A DNA stretch of 64,000 bases, taken from contig NC_135212.1 of assembly GCF_052324685.1 (NCBI RefSeq), positions 46,156,991 to 46,220,990 on the forward strand. The letters are read 5' to 3'. The position numbers and the translations under genes were made by a program. The notes beneath the pieces are model-generated. The model was not told the DNA's origin. It made no database searches and saw nothing but the letters and a program-made list of their open reading frames with translations. Below, one piece after another: positions 1-21,368 of the stretch (the first letter of the stretch is position 1; the number at the start of each line of letters is the position of its first letter). This stretch comes from Brachyhypopomus gauderio. Its lineage: Eukaryota > Chordata > Actinopteri > Gymnotiformes > Hypopomidae.

Positions 1-1
1 G

Positions 2-107
2 GGCTCCCGGCACTACGGGCCGGCCATTGACGTCTGGTCGGTGGGCTGTATCTTTGCCGAGCTGCTGGGTCGCCGCATCCTCTTCCAGGCCCAGAGCCCC
101 ATCCAGC

Positions 108-140
<33 letters not shown>

Positions 141-3100
141 AGCATGCATGCTATATACCGTATTTTCCAGACTATAAGCCGCTACTTTTTTCCCCACGAT
201 TTGAACCATGCAGCTTATACAGAGGTGCGGCTTTTCTGTAGATGTTTCTTCACCCGTCAGTGGCGGAGCAGAAAGTGAATCGGGTGGTAGGACAAAGTTG
301 TAAATCAAAGAAGAAAGTGCTCATTTTCATTTAGCACATGCAAGCAGCAGGCACGATGGAGAATTTTTGTCAAACCAACATGTGTTGTGCCAAATTCCAA
401 CTCCCCTCGTTTGCACACACATAAAGACGCTACAGATGATAATTCGGGAGTTACAGTGATTATAACTTAGTTCATTGAGCACTCTAGTTTTGTCCTAACT
501 AGATATATATACATAATACTGCTGTAATACTGCGAAGTCATGTGGTCAGAGGTGAACTTCGATATAGCCAGTGTGTATTTTATTTAAAATAATTAACACC
601 CTTGAGCCAGTGTGGTTTTGGACATAGATAATGCCATGCCGGTTGCTGTGATGGATAATTAAAGTCTAGCTCTTATTTATGCATAGAAATGTAAATCGAC
701 AATATAATCTGTAGCGTCTTCATGCGCGGATAAACAAGGGGAGTCTGATTCTGCCGGGAAGTCGGAATTCGGCGCAACACCGGCTGAAAGCCAAATCTGT
801 CGCACGTGAAATGCTACAGGCACTGTTCGGAAACTGATCAGTTAAATGTTTTCAGTTCAGTAGCCCGGTGCGGCTTGTACATTTTCCATAAAAAAAAACT
901 TTGTAGGTGCTGCTTATATTGAGGTGCGCTCTATAGTCCAGAAAATATGGTATATGGGGATGTGTGCGTGTGTGTGTGTGTTATATATATATATATATAC
1001 ATATATATGTGTATAGCATAATGCACCACAGTTGCAGATATTTAAAATGCATGCATGCACACACACTGCATATATTGGCATTAAGCCCAATATATGTTTT
1101 AGCCTCATTCAGTTATTAATTTGATACATGTGCAACATGAACTCAGCCAAAGTTGATTTGGGTTTAAGGAACAAGGTCCGTGTTTTTAAGTGCTCTAATT
1201 TTAAGCAGCGTGGTAGCCTAGAGAGGCCTTCTGGAGAAGTGTTACATTTATTGGTTTAATTAATGGTTCATATTAGCAAAATGAGGAATATTCATTAGAT
1301 GATGAGATGGGCAAGCTGAAAGTATAGCAGGTGATTAGTATTCACACATTTGACCTGTTTTTGTGTTGGTTTTGACTTGGTTCTTGGTTTCTTCTCTGTT
1401 TGTGTGTAGTTGGATCTGATCACTGATCTGCTGGGTACCCCGCCGCTGTCTGCCATGGCATCGGCCTGTGAGGGTGCCAGAGCACACGTCCTGAGAGGAC
1501 CTCACAAGCCGGTAATGTGCCGTCGGTAGTCTGAGTCGGGGGGGGGGGGGGGGGGGGGGGGGGGTCCCGCTAGTCTGAGTCTGGGGGGGGGGGGGGTGGT
1601 CCCGCTAGCCTGCGTCTGGGGGGCATGGTCCCGCTAGCCTGCGTCTGGGGGGCATGGTCCCGCTAGCCTGCGTCTGGGGGGCATGGTCCCGCTAGCCTGC
1701 GTCTGGGGGGCATGGTCCCGCTAGCCTGCGTCTGGGGGGGATGGTCCCGCTAGCCTGCGTCTGGGGGGGATGGTCCCGCTAGCCTGAGTCTGGAAGGGGG
1801 GGGTGTCCCGCTAGCCTGAGTCTGGAGGGGGGGGGGGGTCCCGTTAGCCTAAGTCTGGGGGATTCTCTGGTCTGCTGGTCTTCAGAGAAGTGCAGGCTCT
1901 TTGCTCTTGTGATGGGACTGCCTTTAAGTGAATCAATACTGCTGCCCTCTGTGTAGAAACTGTGAGTAAAACATTCCTGTGGTCTGGTACATGGACACAA
2001 AATGGAACGAGGCCAAAATTTGGGCAGGCCCAAGTTCTACAAATCAGACCTAATCTGAAAGTTACTCTCAATGTCCTAAACTATCATACAAGCAGTTGTG
2101 GTGCAGAAGAGCCCAAGAGAAGAAAATTAAAGAGCAGGGGGGAAAAAACCTTAAAGAATGTGAGGAGTAGCCCAGAGCCTGACCAGAGCCTGACCAGAGC
2201 CTGACCAGAGCCTGCCTGTAGGATCGAGTGTTGGATCAAAGGACTAGAATTGATTTTGGTGTCCATTTAATTAAAAAGACGAACAACAAACTCCAAGCAT
2301 ACAGGAAGTTGAGTCACTGACCCGAGAAGCCAAAAAGACCCTGTCCAAATGCAGGTACTGAATTCTGCACTACACTCACAGCCGCTGAGATGCAGTATGT
2401 TGAGTTGTCCAGGGAATTGCCTGTAAGATAAAATAAAAGGCTAGTGGAAAGTTACAGAAATTTGATTTTTTAAAATCGTTTGTAGTAATCTAAATTTTAG
2501 CTGGGTTGACATGTGAATGGTGATATGATCCTTATTTCTGTCATAATTCATGGACAGTCTTTTATTTAAAGCGAGCTACAGTGTTGTATGTTTATTGAAC
2601 AAAGAGTTGAAATCGTGCTGATTGTAAATGTAAATGTGCCATATTTTGTCAATTGTGATTTTTCACTGCAATCGAAATTTGTCCTCCGCTTTTTACCCAT
2701 CTGTGCAGTTAACACACACACACACACACACACTAGTGATTACTAGGGGGCTGTAGATCACACGTGCCCAGAGCGGTGGGCAGCCCTAGCCCGACGCCCG
2801 GGGAGCAGTTGGGGTTAGGTGCCTTGCTCAAGGGGATCTCAGTCATGGCCTCAGGTCTGGGAATCGAACCCACGACCCTCCGGTCACAAGACCAGTTCCC
2901 TACCACCAGACCATGACTTGATGGGAAAGGATGTGATCCATTATATTTAATAACTACTACAGGTTTCTCTTATTGGCAGTAATCCCAGTCAGACCCTTTT
3001 CTGCAGCTGCTGAGTAGTCTGGGCAGCAGGCATGAGGTCCGTCCCTCTACCCACAATCATCTCAGTACGTGTGTATTTCTGGGATGTCCTGTTTGACTGG

Positions 3101-5459
3101 TCTGCTTGGGTCACACCGCAACATTTGAGTGGGATTGAATGCAGGACTCTGACTTGGCCATTTTTAAAACGAGGTTCTATTCGATCCATTCTGTGGTTGA
3201 TTTCCTCCTGCTTTCCGGGTCGTTGACAAACTGCATGATCCAGTCTCATTAGAGCAACAGCAGGTGCCCAGAAACGTGTAGTGTTTGCCCGTCACAGCTG
3301 CGAATTCCCTGGTCACTCGGTGACGACGTGTCTTCGCAGCACTGAGGGGGGCAGGGTCACCCACTGCCACTACACACACCCTCCACCACGCCTCGCAATC
3401 AGGATGGAGTCCTGCTGCTTCACCAACACATTTGCATCACATACACTCGTCACGTTTCTCATGGTGGACTCATGAGCACACACACCATTAAATGTAAGGG
3501 ATGCTTGTGGCTCCTTTACTCCTTACTCATGGCACTTGGGTAAGGATTCTGTTTCATTCCCTTCAACAGTTTTTTAACAGGGGCGCTGAACACTTCAGTT
3601 CTGAATGGTCTGGCTGGACTCACGGAGCCTCTTGTTTAACGTAATCATGTGATCTTGAGAGTTTTTGTCTTCAAATATCTTGCTTTATGTCGCAGAGCAG
3701 GTAGATTGTCTGATTTCAGTCGGCATCCTCTTTTTTTTATTTTAAAAGAATTGATGTCCACCCGTGACTTCATTTCCACTAGTGACCTCAAAGCATATCT
3801 TAAAGATGAGGCAATTCACGTTGAGTATGACTAGATCCCATGTTAAGCACCTTGACCAGGAGAAACCACAGGGCTGCCCCGCCTGCCCCCCCTGGCCCCG
3901 CCCACCCTGCCCTGGCCCCGCCCACACTGGCTGAGGTGTCCTGCCAGAGTTCACAGGTGGCTTTGCTCCGTCAGCCGTGTGTTTAGACGCTTCCCGTCCC
4001 CACAGAAGATTCAGCTCTATAAAACGTTTCTGACTGAGCTTAACAGAACCGAGTAGGTCAGTAACTTAACTAGCTGACTGAGAACGGCCCCGTGATTCAC
4101 AGGTTGTTGACGACGTCCCGTTTCTTTCTCCTTCAGCCCTCACTGTCTGTTCTGTACATGCTGTCAGACGCAGCTACCCACGAGGCCGTTCATCTTCTGT
4201 GCCGTATGCTCGTCTTTGATCCGGTGAGAACATGCATGCTCTCTCTCACACACACACACACTTTCAGTTATGATCTCTTGCATCTTTGAGTGACGTGTTG
4301 TGCAGTACATCCTGCTGCCCTTGAAATCATAACCATTTCAACCACAAATGTTTAAAAACATGTGCATCAAAACAAGGTCGGTCTGCTGGTGTAGTCTCAA
4401 TAACATCAGCCAACTTACTGTGAAGCTTTAGACAGTGTTCACCATAACAGATTTCAATGCCCGTGTTCACCTACGTAATAATTAAGTGCTGGGTGTGAAT
4501 TTCTGCGAGGCTTCAGGTTTCGCTCGTCATGATGTGTTTTGTGCGCCTGTGTTAGTCCAAGCGGATCTCGGGCAGCGATGCACTGTCCCACCCGTACCTG
4601 GACGAGGGCCGTCTGAGGTACCACACCTGTATGTGCCAGTGCTGCTACTCGGTGCCCAGCGGCCGGGTGTACACGCGCGACTTTGAGCCCACGGCCGAGC
4701 GGCCCTTCAGCCACAGCTACGAGGAGAGCATGCACTCCGTCTGGCAGGGCAAAGGTCAGCCGCCGCCGTACTCAGGTTTCCTCTGTGTAGATGTGACGCG
4801 TTCTGTCCAACCGCCTCGTTGCCCTCTCAGTCGCTCTGCAGGACGAGGACTGTCCACAAGGGGGCGGTGTTGGCACTCCAGTAGCTTATGAGTGTGTTGA
4901 TGAAATTGATTAAACTGGTGGTGCGTTGCATTTTTTTTGCAATATGATATTTATACAGTTACATTTACATTATATGATCTTAAAATGATTCTGCTCTGCA
5001 TATTGTCTTTACTTCAGGTGGGGTAGTGGAACACTATCAGCAAAAGCTACTAGTCAAGTGGTTTTTTTCTTTTTCTTAAACGGTCCTGTGACATTACTTA
5101 CAGTGACTTGACTTCACTATATGAATGTGGTGGGGTCTGTACAGGTCAGGGGAGGCCTTAACGAACGTCCCTGTCTTCTTCCCTTACTGGGTGGCACCAT
5201 GAGTAACACTCCTGGTTTTCTCTGTCAGAGCTCATCCATCGTTTCATCACAGAGCACCAGCAGGGCAAGCGAGTGCCTTTGTGCATCAACCCCCAGAGCG
5301 CGGCTTTCAAAACCTTCATCAGGTGATGAAGATGATTGGTGAAACTTTGAGTGATTTTCCAAACACTACATGTTTGGTGTATCGGTTTAATCATTCTTCT
5401 TTCCTCTCAGGTCCACTGCTTGGCATTCATCTAAAGTATCGAGGAAAGAAGAGAGATGA
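2..5459 (+). CDS. nlk1: Nemo-like kinase, C-terminal half (5' part lies outside the window)
   Basis: Proline-directed MAPK-like Ser/Thr kinase that acts in Wnt/TCF and related signalling. Six exons are visible: 2-109, 1410-1511, 4137-4223, 4556-4754, 5229-5322 and 5411-5459. They total 639 nt, or 212 codons plus TGA, with no frame break. The first exon holds the kinase C-lobe segment [16 protein letters not shown]. Later exons give the C-lobe end ([16 protein letters not shown]), [16 protein letters not shown] and the tail [16 protein letters not shown], all diagnostic of NLK rather than other MAPKs. Every intron has GT and AG ends. The last exon adds [16 protein letters not shown], different from the mammalian NLK end as I remember it, which favours the fish nlk1 paralogue over nlk2. 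That paralogue call is an inference; membership of the NLK family is not in doubt. The gene starts upstream of the window. Confidence 0.93.
158..950. mobile_element. Mariner-like non-autonomous DNA transposon
   Basis: The left end CCGTATTTTCCAGACTATAA and the right end, read in reverse complement as CCATATTTTCTGGACTATAG, form imperfect terminal inverted repeats of about 24 bp. Both sides are flanked by TATA, consistent with a TA target duplication. This end sequence is a widespread vertebrate and fish repeat terminus. There is no transposase frame inside, so it is a deletion derivative. It lies in the nlk1 intron after the first visible exon. The superfamily call rests on the TA flank and is tentative. 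Confidence 0.6.
1534..1856. repeat. G-rich minisatellite in an nlk1 intron
   Basis: About ten imperfect units of roughly 30 bp, each built of TAGCCTGCGTCTGGGGGG plus CATGGTCCCGC. The array begins with an uninterrupted G run of about 27 bases at 1538-1564. It starts 22 nt after the donor of the exon ending at 1511. The + strand could form G-quadruplexes. Confidence 0.85.
2164..2215. repeat. Short 11-bp tandem repeat
   Basis: Four near-identical copies of AGCCTGACCAG in an nlk1 intron. No other role is visible. Confidence 0.7.
2655..2925. repeat. Common teleost interspersed repeat (SINE or MITE-like)
   Basis: The stretch contains, in order, a CCTCCGCTTTTTACCCATCTG segment, a (CA)n tract, a GAGCGGTGGGCAGCC block, TGCCTTGCTCAAGGG, GGGAATCGAACC and CCTCCGGTCACAAG. 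I recognise this order from a very common repeat of bony fish genomes. The exact class cannot be settled from the sequence alone. Confidence 0.6.
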
Positions 5460-6468
5460 GATGAAGCTGGTTAAAATAGAAGGAATCATGGGAAATGTAG
5501 TTTGCTGTAGAGGCATGCTTGTGCTTGATATGATTGGTTGCATTTGGTTCTTTCTGGATTATGTGGCTCTGAATCACTAGGGTTGGTGGTCAGCTGATAT
5601 TGAAACAAAGAATATCCGAACATCCTTAAAAAAAACACACAAAAAACAAACAAAAAGTCCTGAAGACAATAGCTGTAATAGTGATGATTGAAATGTGCTG
5701 CTGAGAAGATGTTCATAGTGACTGAGGTCGAGCATAAAAATATTTGCAAAGGAAAATCTCTTCATGACCTGCAGAGATGAGCTCTGATGACAGTGCCAGA
5801 TGTGTGAAGTCTCTTAATGTTGTGCAATACCTATAGTGTGTGTGTGTGTGTGTGTGTGTTGGAGGGGGTGGTGGCCTTCAGCTGCCATTCAGAAAATGCT
5901 AACGCTTTATTCCTTAATGCTGTGGAAATGTTTGCTTGGTTCCTGAGGTCCGATTAGAGGTTCTTCACTGGTCCTGCAGTACGAGCTCACGCGCTTCACT
6001 GAGGCTCTCCGCGTAGTTCCTCCGACCCGTCTCTTCGGCAGGGTCTGCTCAGGCTCCGTGCTCCTCCTCACACCCTTGTAGGGTTTTTTTTTCTTTTTCA
6101 CTTTTATTTTGGGCTGCAGTTGCTTTTACAGTTATGCTAGTTTAGGATGCTCTGAGAATAAGTGGGGCGAACGGTAAATGTGTCTAAAACAACACGCCTC
6201 TTTATGTAAGGGTGTTTTTGTGCGTGCGCATCTCCCCACACCATTATTTGTGCAAGGAACCGCATTGTTGAATATATTAAAGTGTGAAGTCTTAATTTTT
6301 AGAATGATCACGTTTTTGTCTGAAGCAGAATAGTCATACGTTTGGGGTTTTTTTTTTTTTTTTAGTTTTTTTTCCTTTTGTGTTTCAAACTAGTCTTGGT
6401 GTGTAGCCGCGTTTCACTGAGGAATCCATTTTGCTCCAATGAAGCACATGAGAATAGTCATGCACGTG

Positions 6469-6508
<40 letters not shown>

Positions 6509-7680
6509 AGGGGACATGCAGTGTTGCGTTCTGCTGTCAACATTCTCATTACCTCAGTAGACCCTCCGTCCGCTGGTCAAGTGTATTTAGACTAAACCCA
6601 TCTGTTAACCGTGTACTGTACTGGGATCTGTGCTAATATCCAAATGTACAGTGCCATACCACTGAACCACTACCCTTACAGCTCTCTCTGGTCTCCGTGT
6701 CTGTTGCTCTCTCTCGCTCTCGTAGGGAGCAGCGCGTAAAGAAACCTGGTTGTCGCTTTTGCAGGAAAATGCTGCTGTCCGTTTGACTGTTTTCACTTCA
6801 GCTAGAAACATAAATGGTCTTGAGCTCAGGTTTCATATCCTAGACTATACTGTAAACACACAGGGACCCTGGTCTGTGGCCAGGCCATTGTGGCTGATTC
6901 TTGGTGCTGTTTGTGAAAAGACTCAGAAGGACTCCAGGAGACCGATTGTGCTCTAAAAGCTTGAGTGCAGTGCGTGTTGCCCACCACTAGGTGGTGATGA
7001 GTACACGAGCACACGGCACAATACTGAACGTATACAAGCTGTTCGTGAAGAACGACCACTCGGATGGAGCCGCATGTGTATACTGATAAAGGTTTTTATT
7101 TGGGATCTACAGTTGCAGTACTTCAGGAGTGCAGTAACTTTTCAAACTGTAATGTTATTTAATTTCATCATAGGAAAGTATTGTTTTATTTTGTCAATGT
7201 ATTGTGACCAATTTTTGTTTTTTTTTGTTTTGTTTGGTTTTTTATTTTTATTTTTTAGGTTTTGTTGTTTGACCACTTTGCAGTTGTGTTAGTAGAAAAA
7301 ATAGCAGTGTAGTGATGCAGAGTAATTTGGGCAGACTTTCATAAACTGGCTGTCGACTACAGAGGACGTTTCAGTTAATGGTGAGATTTGCATTAGTGCT
7401 AAGATCATAGAACTTAGACATTTTATAATGAAACAGAATTTGTGATATTTGTGTTAATGACTATTATGACTAAGGTAACATGGAACCCTTGTTTTAAAAG
7501 ATGGTTTTTTGTTTTTAGTTTATTTATTTTCCTGTCATTGCATTTAAATGAAAATGTTTGTTTTGGGATTGTTTTTTGTTTTTTTAGTCGTGTTCACAAC
7601 AAATACTTGAAATTTTTAAGGAAAAAAAGATGGCTTAGAATGAAATAGTCAATAAACAGATAGACACTGGACACTGCGTC
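5460..7680 (+). other. Probable 3'UTR of nlk1
   Basis: AT-rich, non-coding sequence follows the nlk1 stop. It includes (GT)n tracts near 5837-5860 and 6472-6505 and T-rich runs near 6347-6375 and 7209-7260. An AATAAA at 7651-7656 is the best polyadenylation signal I see. No convincing reading frame is present. The UTR extent is inferred from this signal only. Confidence 0.45.
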
Positions 7681-9689
7681 TCGTCACATAAATTATTTGG
7701 CGTTGCTGTGCTGTTTTAGGAATGGCTTATTTGTGGACTTTTGTCACAGCTTGAGAAAAAGGATTATTTGTGATACAGGATTCAGATAAGAGGTCATAGT
7801 TGAGCCCTATTAACCTTCAGACCTGCTGTTACAAAAGCTTGGTCAGCAAAGCAGTTCAATACCAGGCATGCAATAATAGTTACTCAATCAAACCCACTTC
7901 TGCCTCGCTTGAGGCTGGAGATGTAGTCACAAGTAACTATTTAGTCTTCATTTTTGCCCATGTTTAGGGGTGAAGATTTTTTGAGTGACAACTGCTGCTG
8001 TTCTGCTAAATAAGTGACCCAAAAAGGTAAGCAGTGCTCAAAACAACCATACCCGTCAACTGCATGTGAGCACTCCTCCAGGTAAAGCATATGAACTTTG
8101 TCTGATATAGTCCTCTGTCCTCTGTGTGGCCTGACAATGATCTGACTTTACAATGGCTAATTTTACATTACATCAAGCAAATACGGACTTGTACTGATCC
8201 CTGTGTCCAAAACACTGCTGAAATTTTAATGGTAATTAAAATTTAATAGAAATAAATTTAGACTAAAGAGGTCATGGTCCTTTAATATCTTCCTTCATAG
8301 ACTCAGTAAAATAGACCTCTCTTGTGATCTAGTTTTGTTGATTATAAACATTTCTAAGACAAATCACGTGTTAATTGGTGATAATTGTGGAAATGTAGCA
8401 TTGATTAATTGCCCTCGTAGCAATATTTAAAGTTGTATAAGGTCCTATAGTAAAATGCTAGGGCACGTCTATTATGTCTCGCATGAATAAACGGTGATCA
8501 AGCAACTACATCAGCTCTGAGCAGCCTACATAATCATTGCCGAGTGAAATTATATATACATACAGTCATTATATCCCTTACATCCATTATTTCTCATCAT
8601 TGAATATCGAATTTCGGTCAACTATTTTAACAGTCAGGCCTGTTAAAAGGTGAAAATTGGGGTTTCATTAAAATTGCAAGATGCAATAGTTAACAAACGC
8701 GTCCCATCAGGTCACTTGGTTCCGACTCTCCATTGGCGGGGGACGGTGTCGGTCAGTGAAACACACCGACGCGTTAAACGTGTGATCGCTGGACCTGCAC
8801 GTCCCGGCCTATCGCACGTCGTCCGTCGGCAGTCGCGGCGCACATTTAAAAGTAAAATCGGTGTGGTGGACACATTTGGAGCCGAGCCCGAGGTCCGCGG
8901 TGTGGGGGAGATGCGCCGCAGAGAGACGCGTGTAGAGAGGAAGGTGAGACGGGACGGTTGTCGGTACCGGAGCAGACATCACCGCTTTTAATCACCTTTA
9001 TCATCTGGATTATGTTGTTCTGACTCGATCACGCCAGCTAACCGCGACTCATCAAAAAATCGTCAGCTAGATAACTTCGACTTTTCTAGCACCGTTTCTC
9101 CCGTTCGTGTGCTAATTATTGTATTAATATAGTTAATTAGCTGAATGACCGCGTTAAATCACATAACCAACTGGATTTAGCGGCTTTAGCTCGTTTTAAC
9201 CTGCGAGATATTTCTCCAGCTATTGATGACTAATTCTAGCTGTCTCGCAAATTCTGGAAATTTCCTTTAACTGCAATAGTCAAATTACCCACAGTTAGCA
9301 ATATATATACACACATATATACAATACATATATGTGTGTGTGTATTTTAGTGCAATCTAAACGCTTTTAAAGCGTAACACGGTTCGCCAGGTAGTGTGCG
9401 GATCCATCAAGGCGACGTGCCGCATTTGCACAAGTGTCCCCGGTCCAAACGCAGCGCAGCGCGGCCCTGCCGGAGGAGGTTCGTGGGAGATTATTATCCA
9501 GTTTATTGCATTAAACCGAAATCAAGATTAATACATGTTTAACTGATTTGGGAGGGCGAAAAAAAAACAGAACAAAAAGCCCGAGGTGCTGGCATCCACT
9601 CGCTTTGGGTCCAGCTCGACGTCCAGCCCAGTTAAAGCAGTAAATCTCGGGCTGCCGTGTGATTAACGCGCTTCTCTCGCCCGGTGTCG

Positions 9690-9691
<2 letters not shown>

Positions 9692-9770
<79 letters not shown>
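9692..9770. repeat. (GT)n microsatellite
   Basis: About 80 bp of GT repeats within the CpG-rich region upstream of tlcd3b. Confidence 0.95.
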
Positions 9771-9772
<2 letters not shown>

Positions 9773-10246
9773 GTTATTCGGGCTGCGGTCGTGTGTGCGT
9801 TAAGCTGCGTGAGGCGGAGATTTCTAACGTGGACTTGTGCGTGATGGGCCGCGTTTAAGCCCCACAGTCACGGAGGGCTCCGTGTTTCACACGGGTCTGC
9901 GTTAACCAGGAGCCCGTCCCGGTACGGCGCCCGTCCGTTACGTGCAACCCAAACCCGGTTCGCTTTACTGTCGGGTAGTCGGTGGAGGCGGCAGTTCGGG
10001 TGCCAGTGCGACAGGGACCCGGCTGCTCGCACGTCTAGCGCGGTCTCCTCGCTGTCTCTGCTCTCTCGGTTCGCCAGTGTCCCGTCTGAAGCTCTCTGGA
10101 CTCCAGCACCATGTGGACGGACTCACGGACGCCTCCCGGACCTCGACACCGGCTCCCCGCGCCGCTGTGAGCGACTCCCGGGCCCCGACAGGACGCCGCT
10201 CCGCTGATGTAAACGTCTGGTTGTTCGTTTGTTTGTTTGTGTTTTT

Positions 10247-10298
<52 letters not shown>

Positions 10299-10313
10299 TG
10301 TGTGTGTGTGTGT
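10247..10313. repeat. (GT)n microsatellite
   Basis: About 65 bp of GT repeats with one TATG interruption, upstream of tlcd3b. Confidence 0.95.
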
Positions 10314-12506
10314 GGGCATGGCCAGTCTGTTATTTGCACTATAATAACGGAAACGTGTAGTTAAAAACCCCCAAAAATCCACCTTGCTTGCTGAACATTT
10401 GGAGGCGCGGGGCCTTAATTCATGAAGACAACCGGTTCAGTCTCGGTGTCTGGTTCGCCCTTTTCGTGTTTTTATTTCATCCCTTCTCGCTTTGAATTGG
10501 TATTGTAGTCCATACGGGACACAATGACGGATCCGTTACGAGGCCGATTAGCGTCTTGCAAAATGCATAACGTGTCCGTGTCCTCCCCGCCTTCCGTGTG
10601 TGGCGAGCCGCTCCGCAGCCGCACCGACGTGCCGTAGAAACAATGGAGCCCCGCGTTAGCCCCGCGTTAGCCCCGCTAGCACCGCGCTGAGGGGACATCC
10701 GTGTGGAAAAGTCCAAATGTGTGATTTTGTCCCCCCCGTCACCGTGTCCGCAGTATTTACCGTCACCTCTAATGTTGTTTATGATTTTATTGTTTTGTTT
10801 GTTTGTTTGTTTGCCAGTGATAAATACTCGATAAAGTGGTGAGCTGGGACCGACACGACGTAGCATGCTAACAGACGCGTTTCAGAAAAAAAGATGCCAG
10901 AAAATTCTCCTCAGACGTTAATATGTCGGTGAATTGCGTTTTTAAAAAATGCTCCGACTAAACGAGTGTAGTAAACGAGTGTAGCCCGTAGAAGTCGCTC
11001 GTCTTGTGGGCTCGGCGGTATAAATGAAGCGGCCGCGTCTGCGGATGCAGTAACGGTAACGCGGGGCGCTTGATCCATCATCCTGTCGGATCATTTCAGG
11101 ACATTCGGGACCGCCACTGGCCCGCAGCATCGCTTCTTGTGTGCTGTCAAGTTCATTAGTCGGTTTTATCATAACGTTTGGGGGTTTATGTGCCTTTTTT
11201 ATTACTGCTGTTTGTCCGCTATTGTGTTTTGATGTTATTTGGTGCTGTATTTACAGGCCTCAGTGGGTACGCGGTACTAGTGAGGGGAGACACTCCTTGT
11301 CCTCTCCCCAATGATACCCAGCCTGGTTTAGCTTCTGTACCGTTGAATGAAACCTTCCACCCCTCCAGTCTCTTAACTGTCTGTCCCATGTCCCTCCTGA
11401 AACCTGCAGTAATCTTCCTAAATCTCCATCTTGCTAATCCTTTCTGAGTCTATTCTGATAAACTCCCCATACCGAACATGGATTAGAGAGGACGAGTCAC
11501 AATCTAACTTGTCATAATTACAGAATTAAAGTCACTTTTATTTGTGGGTATGTATATTGCGGGTATGAAACGTTTGAGCATATTTATTGTATTCCAGCCA
11601 TTATCCAAGTAGAGGATGACACACTGTAGCTTAGCCTTAATTTCTTTGTGAATAATGACCTCTCCTTGAAGAAGCTGTTTTTGAATACTCTTCTCAGCAC
11701 CTGTATTTTGAGTACACCTTACTTGTTCTTGACCATAACACAGTAATTTAATTGAAGCCCAACACTATTTTACCTTCGTGTGAATTCCTAAATTTGTCAT
11801 TGTTGACACATTATTCAGTCTGCAAATCTGCACACTTACTGATTCTCTTGTTCTAATTTTAGGTTGTTGCAAGATTTTTTGCCCATGCAGGGCAAAGCTT
11901 GGATAAAGAGCATGAAAGCAGTTCTTGCATTACAAATAGAAAAGCAAACAAATGCAAATCAGTACAGCAAAAAGAAAGCACAAAGAAAATGTTAATGCAA
12001 AATGCTAGTACGTTAACTCTAAGATGTACCATTTTATGATATATATGGTTTGAAAACAATAATAATGCTACACTGTTAAATTGAGCATTTGTGGATTTGT
12101 AGTAATCTAATTGTCATTTAACCTCAGCAGTTAAATAAGTGTGCTTGTAATTACAAATGTATTGCAGTATTCTTTTACTGTGTAATTATGTGCAATAACT
12201 GTAATTAACAATTATGATGAGGTTCAGTAGTTCAGTTCTTTGCTGAATTGCCACTTTTTTATGTGTGTTGGAGTGGGTGAGTGTCTGATTAATACTTAAT
12301 AGTCATACAGGAATAAGTCATTTATAGTGTTATGCTGCTGTCTCTGCAAATTGTGTTTAATTGTTTGTTTGTCAGGACAATGATTTTTGTAGAAACGTGT
12401 AAATAGTGGCGAGCATCATCATATCCATGAGCTGTGCTGCACCCCCTGCCTGGTTGCTAAGATGTCAGTCTTGATTGCAGAGACAGGCACCACCGCCAGG
12501 GGGAGC

Positions 12507-20394
<7,888 letters not shown>

Positions 20395-20807
20395 GACGGC
20401 GGGGGAGGAGCACTGGGAGTGTGTTTCCTTTTTCTTTTCCCCTCCCTCCCCCCCCTTTCTTTTTAACCAAGGTCTCACTGGGGTAACTGGGGGCTCGGTA
20501 CATATTCCAAGCAGTGTCCGCGTCACAGTGTCCGCATCACGCCGCCGGACGAGCATGTTCTCACGCCTGTGTCACGCTTCATCCATGCTGAAGAGAGTCG
20601 GACACTCGAGTCCTACATGTGTGGGGAGGGGCGGAGAGGTTTAGGCCTCATCCGTGCACGACCACTACCGTACGCACTGCAGGAGGACGGGCAGGGAGGG
20701 GCTGACGCTGCAGGACGGGTGGAGATGGTCTAGAGCCGCCCAGGGGCTCAATCTGAAGAACGAGGAATGAAATGAACGGCTGAGGGAGGGATCATTATGT
20801 AGGGCCT

Positions 20808-21368
20808 CTCCGCCCCTACCACTATCCGCCCCTACCACTATCCGCCCCTACCACTATCCGCCCCTACCACTATCCGCCCCGCCTCTCTCCGCCCCGCCTC
20901 TCTCCGCCCCGCCTCTCTCCGCCCCTACCACTATCTGCCCCTACCACTATCCGCCCCTACCACTATCCGCCCCTACCACTATCCGCCCCGCCTCTCTCCG
21001 CCCCGCCTCTCTCCGCCCCTACCACTACCCGCCCCGCCTCTCTCCGCCCCTAACACTACCCGCCCGCCTCTCTCCGCCCCTAACACTACCCGCCCGCCTC
21101 TCTCCGCCCCACCACTACCCGCCCCGCCTCTCTCCGCCCCTACCACTACCCGCCCCGCCTCTCTCCGCCCCTACCACTACCCCCCCCCACCCCTTTACGG
21201 CCCCACCCTCTCCCCGCCCCCACCCCTTTACGCCCCCGCCCTCTCTCCGCCCCGCCTCTCTCCGCCCCTAACACTACCCGCCCCGCCTCTCTCCGCCCCA
21301 CCACTACCCGCCCCGCCTCTCTCCGCCCCCACCCTCTCCCCGCCCCGCCTCTCCCCGCCCCCACCCCT
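20808..21368. repeat. C-rich minisatellite in the tlcd3b 3' region
   Basis: Mixed units of CCGCCCCTACCACTAT, CCGCCCCGCCTCTCT and, toward the right end, CCCACCCCTTTACGCCCCCG. The last type recurs as a separate array at 35400-35660. The complementary strand is strongly G-rich. Confidence 0.93.

Larger units (their letters stand above)
8690..11110. promoter_or_regulatory. CpG-rich region, candidate promoter and 5' leader of tlcd3b
   Basis: This part of the nlk1-tlcd3b spacer is rich in CpG, unlike the AT-rich DNA on both sides (7681-8689 and 11450-12420). It contains long (GT)n tracts at about 9692-9770 and 10247-10313. It lies 1.4-3.8 kb upstream of the first coding exon of tlcd3b, where a promoter and non-coding first exon would be expected. 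No TATA box or defined start site could be picked out, and several short open frames here are not convincing genes. Confidence 0.4.

Noticed and set aside
8650..8991. 113-codon plus-strand frame
   Set aside because: Basic, low-complexity product with no homology I recognise, lying in a CpG-rich stretch where chance frames are common.
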